NCBI RefSeq assembly: GCF_003712195.1
Contig: NZ_RDSD01000001.1
Span: 372,001 to 436,000 of the forward strand
DNA from: Proteiniphilum sp. X52
GTDB lineage: Bacteria > Bacteroidota > Bacteroidia > Bacteroidales > Dysgonomonadaceae
Reading direction: 5' to 3'
DNA length: 64,000 nucleotides
Part shown: piece by piece, positions 1 to 8,003 of the stretch
Numbering within the stretch: position 1 is the stretch's first letter
How the letters are laid out: the number at the start of each line of letters is the position of its first letter
Program-made: the position numbers and the translations under genes
Notes under the pieces: model-generated
What the model saw: only the letters and a program-made list of their open reading frames with translations
Told to the model about the DNA's origin: nothing
The model's database searches: none

Positions 1-377
1 TCCAGATCGGACGGGCCGATACCGTCGATAGGGGAGATGATACCCCCTAAGACATGGTAAAGGCCGCCAAATTGCACTGTTCTCTCAATGGCCATTACCT
101 CCTTTACATTCTCCACCACGCAGATCAAAGAACGGTCTCGGGATTGGTCACTGCAAATATTGCATACCTGGGTATCGGAAATGTTATGACAGACAGCACA
201 ATATTTAATCTCCCGCTTCAATTTCAGCATGGTGCCGGCAAAGTTGGCTACCCTGTCTTCATCCTGACGTAACAGATGAAGTACCAGTCTCAATGCTGAT
301 TTTCTACCAATCCCGGGAAGATTGGCAAATTCATTGACTGCATTTTCGAGTAATACGGATGGATAAGGACTGTTCAT
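1..377 (-). CDS. recR: Recombination mediator RecR, 5' part (gene runs off the left edge)
   Basis: RecR acts with RecO (and RecF in many bacteria) to load RecA on gapped single-stranded DNA during repair. The visible 125 codons start [14 protein letters not shown] and carry the N-terminal helix-hairpin-helix ([17 protein letters not shown]), a four-cysteine zinc motif (CAVC ... CNIC) near residues 57-72, and the start of the Toprim domain (VVENVKEV, then [16 protein letters not shown]). That order is diagnostic of RecR, which is about 200 residues long, so roughly 75 are missing beyond base 1. The start is the ATG at 377-375, just below a good Bacteroidales promoter at 401-432. No frameshift is visible in the part present. 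Confidence 0.95.
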   Translation of the reverse strand, partial: MNSPYPSVLLENAVNEFANLPGIGRKSALRLVLHLLRQDEDRVANFAGTMLKLKREIKYCAVCHNISDTQVCNICSDQSRDRSLICVVENVKEVMAIERTVQFGGLYHVLGGIISPIDGIGPSDL

Positions 378-400
378 TTACCTAACATTTTCGAGTGGCA

Positions 401-432
401 CAAAGATACGATGATTCAATTTATCGGACAAA
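401..432 (-). promoter_or_regulatory. Bacteroidales-type promoter of recR
   Basis: Read on the minus strand, TTTG (432-429) is followed after exactly 20 bases by TATCTTTG (408-401), matching the -33 TTTG / -7 TAnnTTTG consensus of the Bacteroidales housekeeping sigma factor. The recR start codon lies 23 bases below the -7 box, so the 5' leader would be short. Confidence 0.7.
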
Positions 433-619
433 TAACTTTTAAAGAGCGGAAAATAGAATCATCGCGGATTTTTTATTCCGATTTCGTTTTTTGTTAGATA
501 TAAGTTTGTAAATTTGCACTTCTTAATTACAAAGTGATAATTAAAAAAAGTGTATAAAAAGCCCTGCTTTGAGGGAATCGGTCGAGTATCCGGTGAATTT
601 TTATAAACAAAGGATGAAT

Positions 620-1546
620 ATGAAAGTACTTTTGGCAACGAGTAAGCCATTCGCTTTACCTGCTGTGCAGGGGATTCAGCATATTATAGAATGTGCGGGT
701 CATCAGTTCGCGAAGTTAGAGAAGTATGAGGAGGAAAGCCAGTTGCTTGATGCTGTGAAGGACGTGGATGCTTTGATCATACGAAGCGATATTGTCAACC
801 GGAATGTGATGAAAGCTGCCCCCAATCTGAAAATAATTGTCAGGGCCGGGGCAGGATACGATAATGTGGATTTGGAAGCCGCTACCGATTGCGGTATCTG
901 TGTAATGAACACTCCCGGACAGAATGCCAATGCTGTGGCTGAGCTTGTTTTCGGAATGATGATTTATGCCCAACGTAACCATTTCGATGGTTCGGTAGGA
1001 CGTGAGTTGACTCGCCGGCGGCTGGGTTTATATGCTTTCGGGAACGTGGCCAAGATGGTGGCCAAGATAGCGAGAGGCTTCGATATGCCGGTGTATGCTT
1101 TTTCACCTACCCTTACGCATGATGACTTGCGTAAAGAAGGGGAATACGGAGTGATTACCGCATATACTAATAAAGAATTGTTTCAGAATAGCGATTTTGT
1201 TTCTCTCCATATGCCTTTGCTGGAAGAAACACGTTACTGTGTGGATTATTCCCTCTTATCCCTGATGCCGCAAGATGGGCTTCTCATCAATACAGCACGG
1301 AAGGAGTTGGTGGTGGAAGACGATTTGATCCGTATCATGGAAGAACGCCCGGATTTCCAATATGTTACCGATATCAAACCCGATAAACATCAGGAATTTC
1401 TGGAAAAATTCCCGAGACGTTATTTTACTACACCAAAAAAATTGGGTGCGCAAACTATGGATGCCAATAAAAATGCGGGTTTAGCTGCCGCCAATCAGAT
1501 TGTGGCGTACTTCCAGAATGGAGATGAACGTTTCAGGGTAAATTGA
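620..1546 (+). CDS. serA: D-3-phosphoglycerate dehydrogenase-like 2-hydroxyacid dehydrogenase
   Basis: Probably oxidises 3-phosphoglycerate to 3-phosphohydroxypyruvate with NAD, the first step of serine synthesis; serC follows immediately. From MKVLLATSKPFA the protein is 308 residues, without the C-terminal ACT regulatory domain of longer SerA proteins. Visible parts are the substrate-domain motif RAGAGYDNVD, the nucleotide-binding segment GLYAFGNVAK, and the NTAR arginine motif. The usual catalytic histidine (PHxG) is absent: the equivalent stretch reads TPKKLGAQT. I believe Bacteroidales SerA proteins share this, but I cannot check it here. In-frame ATGs at 614 and 620 are both possible; 620 gives the normal N-terminus. 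A TAAATTTG -7 box sits at 509-516. Serine role rests largely on the neighbour. Confidence 0.88.
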   Translation: MKVLLATSKPFALPAVQGIQHIIECAGHQFAKLEKYEEESQLLDAVKDVDALIIRSDIVNRNVMKAAPNLKIIVRAGAGYDNVDLEAATDCGICVMNTPGQNANAVAELVFGMMIYAQRNHFDGSVGRELTRRRLGLYAFGNVAKMVAKIARGFDMPVYAFSPTLTHDDLRKEGEYGVITAYTNKELFQNSDFVSLHMPLLEETRYCVDYSLLSLMPQDGLLINTARKELVVEDDLIRIMEERPDFQYVTDIKPDKHQEFLEKFPRRYFTTPKKLGAQTMDANKNAGLAAANQIVAYFQNGDERFRVN

Positions 1547-1576
1547 GGAATTCTGAGAGTGGAAAAATGACCGGAG

Positions 1577-1637
1577 GGCTCAGTTCCCAGTTCCCAGTTC
1601 CCAGTTCTCAGTTCTCAGTTCTAAGTTCTAAATTCTA
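1577..1637. repeat. Degenerate heptamer repeat, CAGTTCC/CAGTTCT/AAGTTCT
   Basis: About eight head-to-tail units of a 7-base repeat (CAGTTCC, then CAGTTCT, then AAGTTCT) fill the gap between serA and serC. The units change gradually along the array, as expected of slippage followed by point mutation. The same family recurs at 51074-51123, upstream of pyrH. Confidence 0.85.
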
Positions 1638-1663
1638 ATCTCATAATTCAAAAATATAACCGT

Positions 1664-2743
1664 ATGCAGAAGTATAATTTTAATGCCGGTCCGTGCGTGC
1701 TTCCCCGGCCGGCAGTGGAGTCAGCCATTGAAGCGATACGCAATTTCGACAATACCGGAATAGGTATTCTGGAAATTTCGCATCGTACTCCGGGATGGGA
1801 GCGGATCATGAAAGAGACGGCAGATCTGTGGAAGGAATTGCTCAATATTCCTGATAATTATCGGGTGCTTTTGCTTGGCGGAGGTGCCAGCACCCAGTTT
1901 TTTATGGTTCCTGCCAACCTGATGAGGAAGAAAGCAGCTTATCTGCAAACCGGCACCTGGGCTAAAAAGGCCATCAAAGAAGCGAAATTTTACGGTGAGG
2001 TGGAAGTGGTGGCTTCATCAGAAGACAAAAACTACTCCTATATCCCCAAAGAATACACTATTCCGGCAGATGCCGATTATTTCCATATTACCACCAATAA
2101 TACTATTTTCGGTACTGAATTGCATGAAGATATCGATAGTCCGGTTCCATTAGTGGCCGATATGTCGTCCGATATTATGAGCCGTCCGATAGACGTGTCC
2201 AAATACGGTCTTATCTACGGTGGTGCGCAAAAAAACGTGGGCCCGGCAGGTGTGGCTTTCGTGATCGTTCGTGAAGATATTCTCGGTAAGATTGACCGCC
2301 CGCTGCAGACGATGGTTGATTACCGTACACATATCAGCGATTCCGACAAGAATCGTTCCATGTTCAATACCCCTCCGGTATTTCCTATTTTCGTGATGCA
2401 TGAAACACTGAAATGGGTGAAGGAACGGGGAGGTCTGGAAGTGATGCATAAGCTTAACAAGGAGAAAGCGCGGCTCCTCTATGATGAGATAGACCGTAAT
2501 AAACTTTTCGTGGGAACCGCTTCCCAAGAAGACCGTTCTATCATGAACGTCTGCTTTGTGATGAATGAAGAATACAAGGACCAAGAAGCCGCTTTCCTTC
2601 AGTTCGCCATTGAAAGGGGAATGGTGGGCATCAAAGGCCACCGTTCTGTGGGCGGATTCCGCGCTTCTATTTATAATGCCTGTCCCAAAGAGGCGGTGGA
2701 AGCGCTGACCCGCTGTATGCAAGACTTTGAGAAACAGCTCTGA
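1664..2743 (+). CDS. serC: Phosphoserine aminotransferase
   Basis: A PLP enzyme that converts 3-phosphohydroxypyruvate and glutamate to phosphoserine and 2-oxoglutarate, the second step of serine synthesis; it may also serve pyridoxal phosphate synthesis. The 359-residue protein has the family N-terminus [15 protein letters not shown], the phosphate-binding GGGASTQF, the Schiff-base lysine in [12 protein letters not shown] (about residue 191), and the C-terminal substrate motif [15 protein letters not shown]. Length is normal for the class. It lies 117 bases after serA in the same direction, separated by a heptamer repeat and no obvious terminator, so the two genes are probably cotranscribed. 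A strong terminator follows. Confidence 0.96.
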   Translation: MQKYNFNAGPCVLPRPAVESAIEAIRNFDNTGIGILEISHRTPGWERIMKETADLWKELLNIPDNYRVLLLGGGASTQFFMVPANLMRKKAAYLQTGTWAKKAIKEAKFYGEVEVVASSEDKNYSYIPKEYTIPADADYFHITTNNTIFGTELHEDIDSPVPLVADMSSDIMSRPIDVSKYGLIYGGAQKNVGPAGVAFVIVREDILGKIDRPLQTMVDYRTHISDSDKNRSMFNTPPVFPIFVMHETLKWVKERGGLEVMHKLNKEKARLLYDEIDRNKLFVGTASQEDRSIMNVCFVMNEEYKDQEAAFLQFAIERGMVGIKGHRSVGGFRASIYNACPKEAVEALTRCMQDFEKQL

Positions 2744-2766
2744 TTATCCATTGCAGTTGCTTGTCC

Positions 2767-2799
2767 AGAGCCGCCTCTATCACAGAGTCGGCTCTTTTT
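2767..2799 (+). terminator. Rho-independent terminator after serC
   Basis: AGAGCCG (2767-2773) pairs with CGGCTCT (2789-2795), with a further CTCT/AGAG pairing inside, followed by a run of T. It ends the serA-serC unit 24 bases past the serC stop. Confidence 0.85.
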
Positions 2800-2887
2800 A
2801 AAATTATTTAACCCGATTTTTTTTACGAAACGCATGGTTTGTTACGGAAAATTCGTAGATTTGCATTGTAAATATAGACAAAAAGAT

Positions 2888-3250
2888 ATGGAACGTTTGA
2901 CTCACCAGGAAGAAAATGTGATGTTGCATGTATGGCAACTCAACGAATGTGCAATTAAGGATGTGGTAGACAGGATGGAAGATCCGAAACCGCCGTATAC
3001 CACGGTGGCATCTATCTTCAACAATCTCGAGAATAAAGGATATCTTGCAAAGAGGCGGTTTGGAAACGTGAAGGTATTCAAGCCGGTAATATCGGAATCG
3101 GCCTATAAGAGACATTTTTTGTCAGGGGTCGTGCGGAGTTATTTTGATAACTCGTATAAAGAGTTGGTTTCTTTTTTTGCCAAAGAACAGAAAATTACTG
3201 CGGACGAACTGGAGGAGATTATTCGTCTGATTGAAAAGAAACGGAAGTAA
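2888..3250 (+). CDS. BlaI/MecI/CopY-family transcriptional repressor
   Basis: A 120-residue winged-helix repressor of the BlaI/MecI type. Such proteins bind operators as dimers and are inactivated when a partner M56 protease responds to a signal; that partner gene follows 29 bases downstream. The N-terminus (LTHQEENVMLHVWQ) and the recognition region (PPYTTVASIFNNLENKGYL, about residues 37-55) match the family. The start at 2888 gives the normal N-terminus; an earlier in-frame ATG at 2834 would add 18 untypical residues. A TAGATTTG -7 box at 2856-2863 supports transcription starting just upstream of 2888. In Bacteroidota such pairs are often not beta-lactamase regulators, and no beta-lactamase gene is nearby, so the signal is unknown. 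Confidence 0.9.
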   Translation: MERLTHQEENVMLHVWQLNECAIKDVVDRMEDPKPPYTTVASIFNNLENKGYLAKRRFGNVKVFKPVISESAYKRHFLSGVVRSYFDNSYKELVSFFAKEQKITADELEEIIRLIEKKRK

Positions 3251-3279
3251 GGATTTGTTTCAACCAAATTGCCCATCTC

Positions 3280-4974
3280 ATGTCACTGTTTTTTATATAC
3301 CTGATACAAGTAAATATCGCCCTTGCTTTATTTTATCTCTTGTATATTATTCTTCTTAAGAGGGATACCTTTCTGTGGCTACGGCGATTCTTCTTCCTCT
3401 CGGTGATTGTCTTTTCACTTCTCTATCCTTTTTTTACCATCCCGGGGCTAAGCGACCTATGGACTTCCCTTTTTCCCGCTTTTCAGGAAGCGACTGCCAC
3501 GGTGATGATTGGTGAACCAACTATGGCTATGATAGTGGAAGGAGAGGCTGTCGCACCTGTGGCGATCCCTTGGGAAAAAATCCTTTCCTGGTTTTATATA
3601 GCCGTCACGCTTGCGTTCGTGTTACGGTTCGTATTTCAATTGCTATCTATCCATGGTATATGGGCGAAAAGTGAAAAACAGATTATTTCGGGAATCCCGG
3701 TGTGCCAATTGAAGGAGAATATGACTCCTTTTTCGTTTTTCAGTTTGATTTTTATCCATACCGGAAAGCATTCTGAAACCGAACTCTCTCAAATTTTACT
3801 GCATGAACAAACACATGCGCGCCAATGGCATTCCGTCGATATCATGCTTGTCGAACTGGTGTGCCTGTTATCCTGGTGGAATCCGTTTGTATGGCTACTG
3901 AAGCGGGAAATGGCCATGAATTTGGAATACCTCGCTGATAAAGGCGTACTGAGTGAAGGGGTTGACAGCCGGGAATACCAATATCATCTTTTACGATTGA
4001 CTTATCATGAGACGGCAGTCCGGATAGCAAATAACTTTAATGTGTCACAATTAAAACAACGAATTATGATGATGAATAAAACCAAATCGCCTGCCTTGAA
4101 ACTGGCGAAATACCTGCTGATGCTTCCTTTGGCTTTTTTACTGGTCTTTGCCAATAGTTGTGTGAATCGGGACAAGAAAAGCGGAGAGGATGCGACCACG
4201 GAGAGTGTGGTTACCATACCGGGTTCCACGGATACGCCCGATCTTCTCCCTGATGAAGTGGGAGAAGACAACAGTGAGGTTTTTGTGGTTGTGGAAGAGC
4301 AACCCTCATTTCCCGGGGGAAATGAGGCGATGATGAAGTTCCTGGCTGATAATATCAAATATCCGAAAGAGGCACAGGAAAAAGGCACTGAAGGACGAGT
4401 GATCGTTAACTTTGTCGTCGAAAAAGATGGTCGCCTGAGCGATTTTAATGTTGTGCGCGGTGTGGATCCTTTATTGGACAGTGTAGCTTTGAGGGTATTG
4501 AAAAGCATGCCCAACTGGACTCCCGGTAAACAACGGGGAGAGGTGGTAAGGGTACGGTTTACGTTGCCTGTGGTTTTCAGGTTAAAGGGGAAAGACACCC
4601 AAGATTCCTCTTCCGTTTCAGCATCTTCTGCACCGGTTAAAGAGAGCGCTTCAGATGAAGTGTTTGTGGTGGTGGAGAAACAGCCCGAATTTCCTGGAGG
4701 GCAGGAAGCCCTGATGAAATACCTTTCCGACAATATCAAATATCCCATGGTAGCCCAGGAGAATGGAATCCAAGGACGCGTGATCGTGAATTTTGTGGTC
4801 GAGAAGGACGGCGGCCTGAGTGAGGTGCGGGTTGTCCGCGGTCAGGATCCTGTTCTCGATAAAGAGGCTGTAAGGGTTATAGAGGGTATGCCCAAATGGG
4901 AACCGGGTATGCAGAGGGGAAAGCGGGTGAGAGTACGTTATACGTTGCCGGTGGTCTTCAGTCTTCAGCACTGA
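3280..4974 (+). CDS. M56 (BlaR1/MecR1-like) membrane metallopeptidase with two C-terminal TonB domains
   Basis: Predicted inner-membrane sensor protease of 564 residues that would cleave or inactivate the BlaI-type repressor encoded just upstream. Hydrophobic segments lie near residues 4-25, 35-55, 105-125 and 275-290. The zinc motif HEQTH is at 175-179 between them, followed by the M56-typical segment WWNPFVWLLKREMAMNLEYLAD. Instead of a penicillin-binding sensor domain, the C-terminal half carries two copies of the TonB C-terminal domain (about 336-434 and 461-564), each with FPGG, NIKYP, GRVIVNFVVEKDG and a final LPVVF. The two copies are nearly identical and joined by a Ser-rich linker, which suggests internal duplication. 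Known family members pair M56 with TonB_C; what is transduced here is unknown. Confidence 0.88.
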   Translation: MSLFFIYLIQVNIALALFYLLYIILLKRDTFLWLRRFFFLSVIVFSLLYPFFTIPGLSDLWTSLFPAFQEATATVMIGEPTMAMIVEGEAVAPVAIPWEKILSWFYIAVTLAFVLRFVFQLLSIHGIWAKSEKQIISGIPVCQLKENMTPFSFFSLIFIHTGKHSETELSQILLHEQTHARQWHSVDIMLVELVCLLSWWNPFVWLLKREMAMNLEYLADKGVLSEGVDSREYQYHLLRLTYHETAVRIANNFNVSQLKQRIMMMNKTKSPALKLAKYLLMLPLAFLLVFANSCVNRDKKSGEDATTESVVTIPGSTDTPDLLPDEVGEDNSEVFVVVEEQPSFPGGNEAMMKFLADNIKYPKEAQEKGTEGRVIVNFVVEKDGRLSDFNVVRGVDPLLDSVALRVLKSMPNWTPGKQRGEVVRVRFTLPVVFRLKGKDTQDSSSVSASSAPVKESASDEVFVVVEKQPEFPGGQEALMKYLSDNIKYPMVAQENGIQGRVIVNFVVEKDGGLSEVRVVRGQDPVLDKEAVRVIEGMPKWEPGMQRGKRVRVRYTLPVVFSLQH

Positions 4975-5078
4975 TCAATATTCCGTTGAATAAATGAGGA
5001 GTATATTACGAAAACATGTGGTATAAGGAATGTCTCCGGCAAGGGAGGTTTCTTCTGAGAGTGCAAACACTTTCAATC

Positions 5079-6395
5079 ATGCCCAGATCCATACTTTTCA
5101 GTCTGTTGTTCCTTCATTCGCTGTGGTTATTATCTCAGTCGAATGAATTGCGGGATGCCTTGCGTAACTATCAATATAATGAAGTATTGATGTTGTTGGA
5201 GTCGGAACCATCCACCCGGGAGAATTTGCAACTAAAGGCCCATTGTTATGAAAAGTTGTATAGTTACACTTCCGCACTGAATATTTACAAACTTTTGGTG
5301 GATGAATATCCTGATGATGCCAATCTGGTGATTTCCATGGCGGAATGCGCATCACAGGCGGGGAACTCACCCTTGTCGTTACAATGCTGGATAGTGGCCG
5401 ACAGTTTATCACCGGAAAACCAATTTATTCAGACCCAAAAAGCAATGGCTCTTTACAGGAATGATAATTGGAAACAAGCCATTGAACAGGCGAAAGTGGT
5501 CTTTGAAACAGATTCAGTGCCTCATCTTCTTCGTATGGTGGGTGATGCCTATTTATACAGCTCCGAAGCTGATTCCGCCATCTGGTACTATTGCCAGGCC
5601 ATCGCGAAAAATCCGGCGGATTATCTGGCTGTAAATAAGCTGGGGAATATCTATCTGGGGGCGAAATTTTATGATGCGGCGATCAACCTGACGCGGACAT
5701 ATCTCGAAAATATCAACCCTGGCCAGCCATTAATCGGCCAATTGAACGGAATGGCACACTACTCGGCGGGCAACTATAGGGAAGCGACCCAACGGTTAAA
5801 GGAAAATATCATTCTGGGCGACAGTTCGTACACCACCTGTTATTATCTGGGTATGAGCTTGTATGCCTCCAAATTGTATTATGAAGCAGTTAACTGGCTG
5901 GAAAAAGCATATAATCAGAATAGTACTGATATCAATCTGCTCTATTACTATGGAACCGCTCTTTCCAGGACATATGACCGAAAGAGGGGGATAGAGGTTC
6001 TGACGGAAGGTGTGGAGATGATCGAAAAAATGAACGGGATGTTGTTTGATTTTGACCGATCCTTTGCTGATGCCTATATGCGGTCGAAAAATTACAACAA
6101 AGCCATTCAGTATTTCCAGTCGGCCTATAAGCGGAACCCTGATACGCATTCTCTGCTTTACAATATGGGTTACTGCTATGAGTCGGTGAAAGATTATAAA
6201 AATGCAGTCACCTATTATGAACGTTTTCTAAAGACTGCCCCCGAAGGTTGGGATGCGGACCAAGGGAACCTGGTAGATGGTGGAACCGGAAGTCCAAGTT
6301 CTACCGACCGCCTTTACAGGTATGTGGCCCAACATCTTGAAAGACTCAAAGAGGAGTTGTTTTTCCAGTCACCAGGAAATAGGGGTAAAGAGTAG
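5079..6395 (+). CDS. Exported tetratricopeptide-repeat protein
   Basis: A 438-residue protein with an N-terminal signal peptide (MPRSILFSLLFLHSLWLLSQS) followed by at least eight TPR-like helical repeats to near the end, for example YCQAIAKNPADYLAVNKLG, YYLGMSLYASKLYYEAVNWL and LLYNMGYCYESVKDYKNAV. TPR proteins are protein-interaction scaffolds; nothing here gives an enzymatic role. The ATG at 5079 is chosen because it opens the signal peptide directly; an upstream in-frame ATG at 5016 would bury it. It lies 104 bases after the M56/TonB gene in the same direction with no terminator seen between, so cotranscription with the BlaI/M56 pair is plausible and a periplasmic partnership with the TonB domains is possible but unproven. 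Confidence 0.85.
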   Translation: MPRSILFSLLFLHSLWLLSQSNELRDALRNYQYNEVLMLLESEPSTRENLQLKAHCYEKLYSYTSALNIYKLLVDEYPDDANLVISMAECASQAGNSPLSLQCWIVADSLSPENQFIQTQKAMALYRNDNWKQAIEQAKVVFETDSVPHLLRMVGDAYLYSSEADSAIWYYCQAIAKNPADYLAVNKLGNIYLGAKFYDAAINLTRTYLENINPGQPLIGQLNGMAHYSAGNYREATQRLKENIILGDSSYTTCYYLGMSLYASKLYYEAVNWLEKAYNQNSTDINLLYYYGTALSRTYDRKRGIEVLTEGVEMIEKMNGMLFDFDRSFADAYMRSKNYNKAIQYFQSAYKRNPDTHSLLYNMGYCYESVKDYKNAVTYYERFLKTAPEGWDADQGNLVDGGTGSPSSTDRLYRYVAQHLERLKEELFFQSPGNRGKE

Positions 6396-6426
6396 AGGGC
6401 CAAAGCCCGGGATTCAGTGAGATTAT

Positions 6427-6603
6427 TTATTTTATCATGCCCCCCTCCCCTTGCGGGGCTTGCTCGTGTTCGTTGAAAAAAGAATTATCTAAATTTTCAT
6501 GAATAGTCGTATATCCCATTTTATTTCTGTTGTTAAATAAACAGACAGAGATGGATATTATACCAATTAATATTGCGAAAAAACAGAAAATTTTATTTTT
6601 CAT
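6427..6603 (-). CDS. Small exported peptide (58 residues) beside a beta-propeller lipoprotein
   Basis: An uninterrupted 58-codon frame starting MKNKIFCFFAILIGIISISV, a typical short basic N-terminus and hydrophobic signal segment, followed by a polar tail with a Gly-rich end (QAPQGEGGMIK). It lies 149 bases downstream of the beta-propeller lipoprotein gene on the same strand, and the layout resembles the NVEALA-type peptide on the other side of that gene (signal, short spacer, acidic/Gly-rich tail). A clear NVEALA core is not present, so I do not assign it to that family. The last codons contain a CCCC/GGGG inverted repeat (around 6447-6458). Coding status rests on the signal-like start and context only. 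Confidence 0.55.
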   Translation of the reverse strand: MKNKIFCFFAILIGIISISVCLFNNRNKMGYTTIHENLDNSFFNEHEQAPQGEGGMIK

Positions 6604-6752
6604 ATGACTATAATATTTATTTTCAATGGTGTCATATGGAACTCGCTTTAGTCATGATCTTGTGTGATAATGATTATCATGCTCGTTTCATATATTATAA
6701 CTGGATTCAGTCCTTCAGAGAATTTCTTTTGTGATTTGAAAGAATATTCTTT

Positions 6753-7958
6753 CTACTTAATTTCATACCACAAAATAAAACCATTAAAACGATCACTGTC
6801 TTTTATGTTTTTCAAACCGTTTAATAAGGATTCATCCTTAATAAGTTTCGATGATGTTATCATAGTCTCCCAATCCCTCGGTCCGATATAATAAAGAACA
6901 GATTTATCTTCTTTAATACCATAATTTACAGGGAGTTGATTAATATTGACACGATTAAAAAATAAATCTTCATAAATAGATTCTATTTTTTTTGCAGACG
7001 AATTCCCTTTATCGTATAAGATATTATGGGGTTTGCTCCCTTTGTTCAATCTAAAGAAGATAAAATCGTCCGTATCCATAAAATGATGAATATCAAAATA
7101 TTTGTTCATTCCAAGAATTTTTATCATATCCATAGGATTGTTATTGACGTCTAACCCGGATAAATCGTTCGGGATAAAAAAATTCTTTTCATATCCACTC
7201 AAAACTATATATGGTGTTGGCCGGTTGTTTGAATATTCATATATTGTATCCATAAACAAGTGGGATAATAAGGGTTTATTATCCCATTTCAATAGAAAGG
7301 GTCCGTTATAATTTGTCAGAGCATTATCCCAAGACTTATTACTAAGGGTCGGAATTATAAAGTTATTATCTTCCCCATCCACAGGGAGTATTCTAAATAA
7401 ATATTCTGTATCCTTTTTACTTGGATCGAATTGAGTCAGATATATAGTGTCATTCTCATAAAAAATATATGAGCACATCGGCATATTCGAAGACAGGGAT
7501 ATCGATGATTGGAATATTCCATCTTTAATATTGTATTTGTTGATCTTTTGTGTCTGAATATCTGAGATATAGATACAATTGTTTTTTTTGTCAACAGACA
7601 TATCAAAAGCCCTTAACATCTCGCCGGGGCCTGCCCCTCTTGATCCAATCTTTTTCTTGTAATTCCCCTTTTTGTCAAAAATAAAAACAGCACTGGATAG
7701 TTTATCCAAAATAAATAGTTCTTCATCATGAACCAATATCTTACTTATTTCTCCAATAAGTATTTCATCACTTAATTGAATGACATCAATATTATTGAAG
7801 ATCTGGGATAAGAGTAATGTGTCTTCTTTTTTTATTTCATCTAGATTTATTTCAATATACTCCGAACTAATAGGAACTGAATTGTGATTTTTTTTACATG
7901 ATGCAATTGTAACCAGAACCAATACCAATATAGAAAATGAACAATATTTTTTTTTCAT
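6753..7958 (-). CDS. 6-bladed beta-propeller lipoprotein (BF3164-like)
   Basis: A 401-residue predicted lipoprotein: signal peptide MKKKYCSFSILVLVLVTIASC ends in a lipobox (IASC) with Cys21. The rest is beta-rich with propeller-type repeats, such as LFILDKLSSAVFIFDKKGNY, the following GSRGAGPGEML, and CIYISDIQTQKINKY. The phrase GxGPGE after a charged strand is characteristic of the 6-bladed beta-propeller lipoproteins that are abundant in gut and environmental Bacteroidales. The family's function is unknown; genes of this type very often sit next to NVEALA peptides, as here. The gene begins 33 bases after the NVEALA-type stop codon, beyond a strong stem-loop. Base composition is clearly more AT-rich than flanking genes, which may indicate transfer. 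Confidence 0.85.
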   Translation of the reverse strand: MKKKYCSFSILVLVLVTIASCKKNHNSVPISSEYIEINLDEIKKEDTLLLSQIFNNIDVIQLSDEILIGEISKILVHDEELFILDKLSSAVFIFDKKGNYKKKIGSRGAGPGEMLRAFDMSVDKKNNCIYISDIQTQKINKYNIKDGIFQSSISLSSNMPMCSYIFYENDTIYLTQFDPSKKDTEYLFRILPVDGEDNNFIIPTLSNKSWDNALTNYNGPFLLKWDNKPLLSHLFMDTIYEYSNNRPTPYIVLSGYEKNFFIPNDLSGLDVNNNPMDMIKILGMNKYFDIHHFMDTDDFIFFRLNKGSKPHNILYDKGNSSAKKIESIYEDLFFNRVNINQLPVNYGIKEDKSVLYYIGPRDWETMITSSKLIKDESLLNGLKNIKDSDRFNGFILWYEIK

Positions 7959-7974
7959 AAGTTAGTTGTATATC

Positions 7975-8003
7975 AAGAGGGCTTGTCAATGTCAAGCCCT
8001 CTT
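7975..8003 (-). promoter_or_regulatory. Intercistronic stem-loop between NVEALA-type gene and beta-propeller gene
   Basis: An 11-base perfect inverted repeat (AAGAGGGCTTG at 7975-7985 with CAAGCCCTCTT at 7993-8003, loop of 7) overlaps the NVEALA-type stop codon. On the minus strand no T-run follows, so a full intrinsic terminator is unlikely. It could instead protect the upstream message end or attenuate transcription, which would make the peptide more abundant than the lipoprotein; that is inference. Confidence 0.7.

Noticed and set aside
2150-2722. A 190-codon frame antisense to serC
   Set aside because: Histidine-rich shadow of the serC coding strand with no recognisable domain.
4005-4748. 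A 247-codon frame antisense to the TonB domains of the M56 protein
   Set aside because: Its Ser/Thr-rich composition is what the reverse strand of the duplicated domains gives, and it carries a duplicated pattern itself; no signal or motif.
6664-6891. A plus-strand 75-codon frame near the end of the beta-propeller gene
   Set aside because: It overlaps the propeller coding region in antisense, and its hydrophobic start comes from AT-rich sequence; no supporting context.
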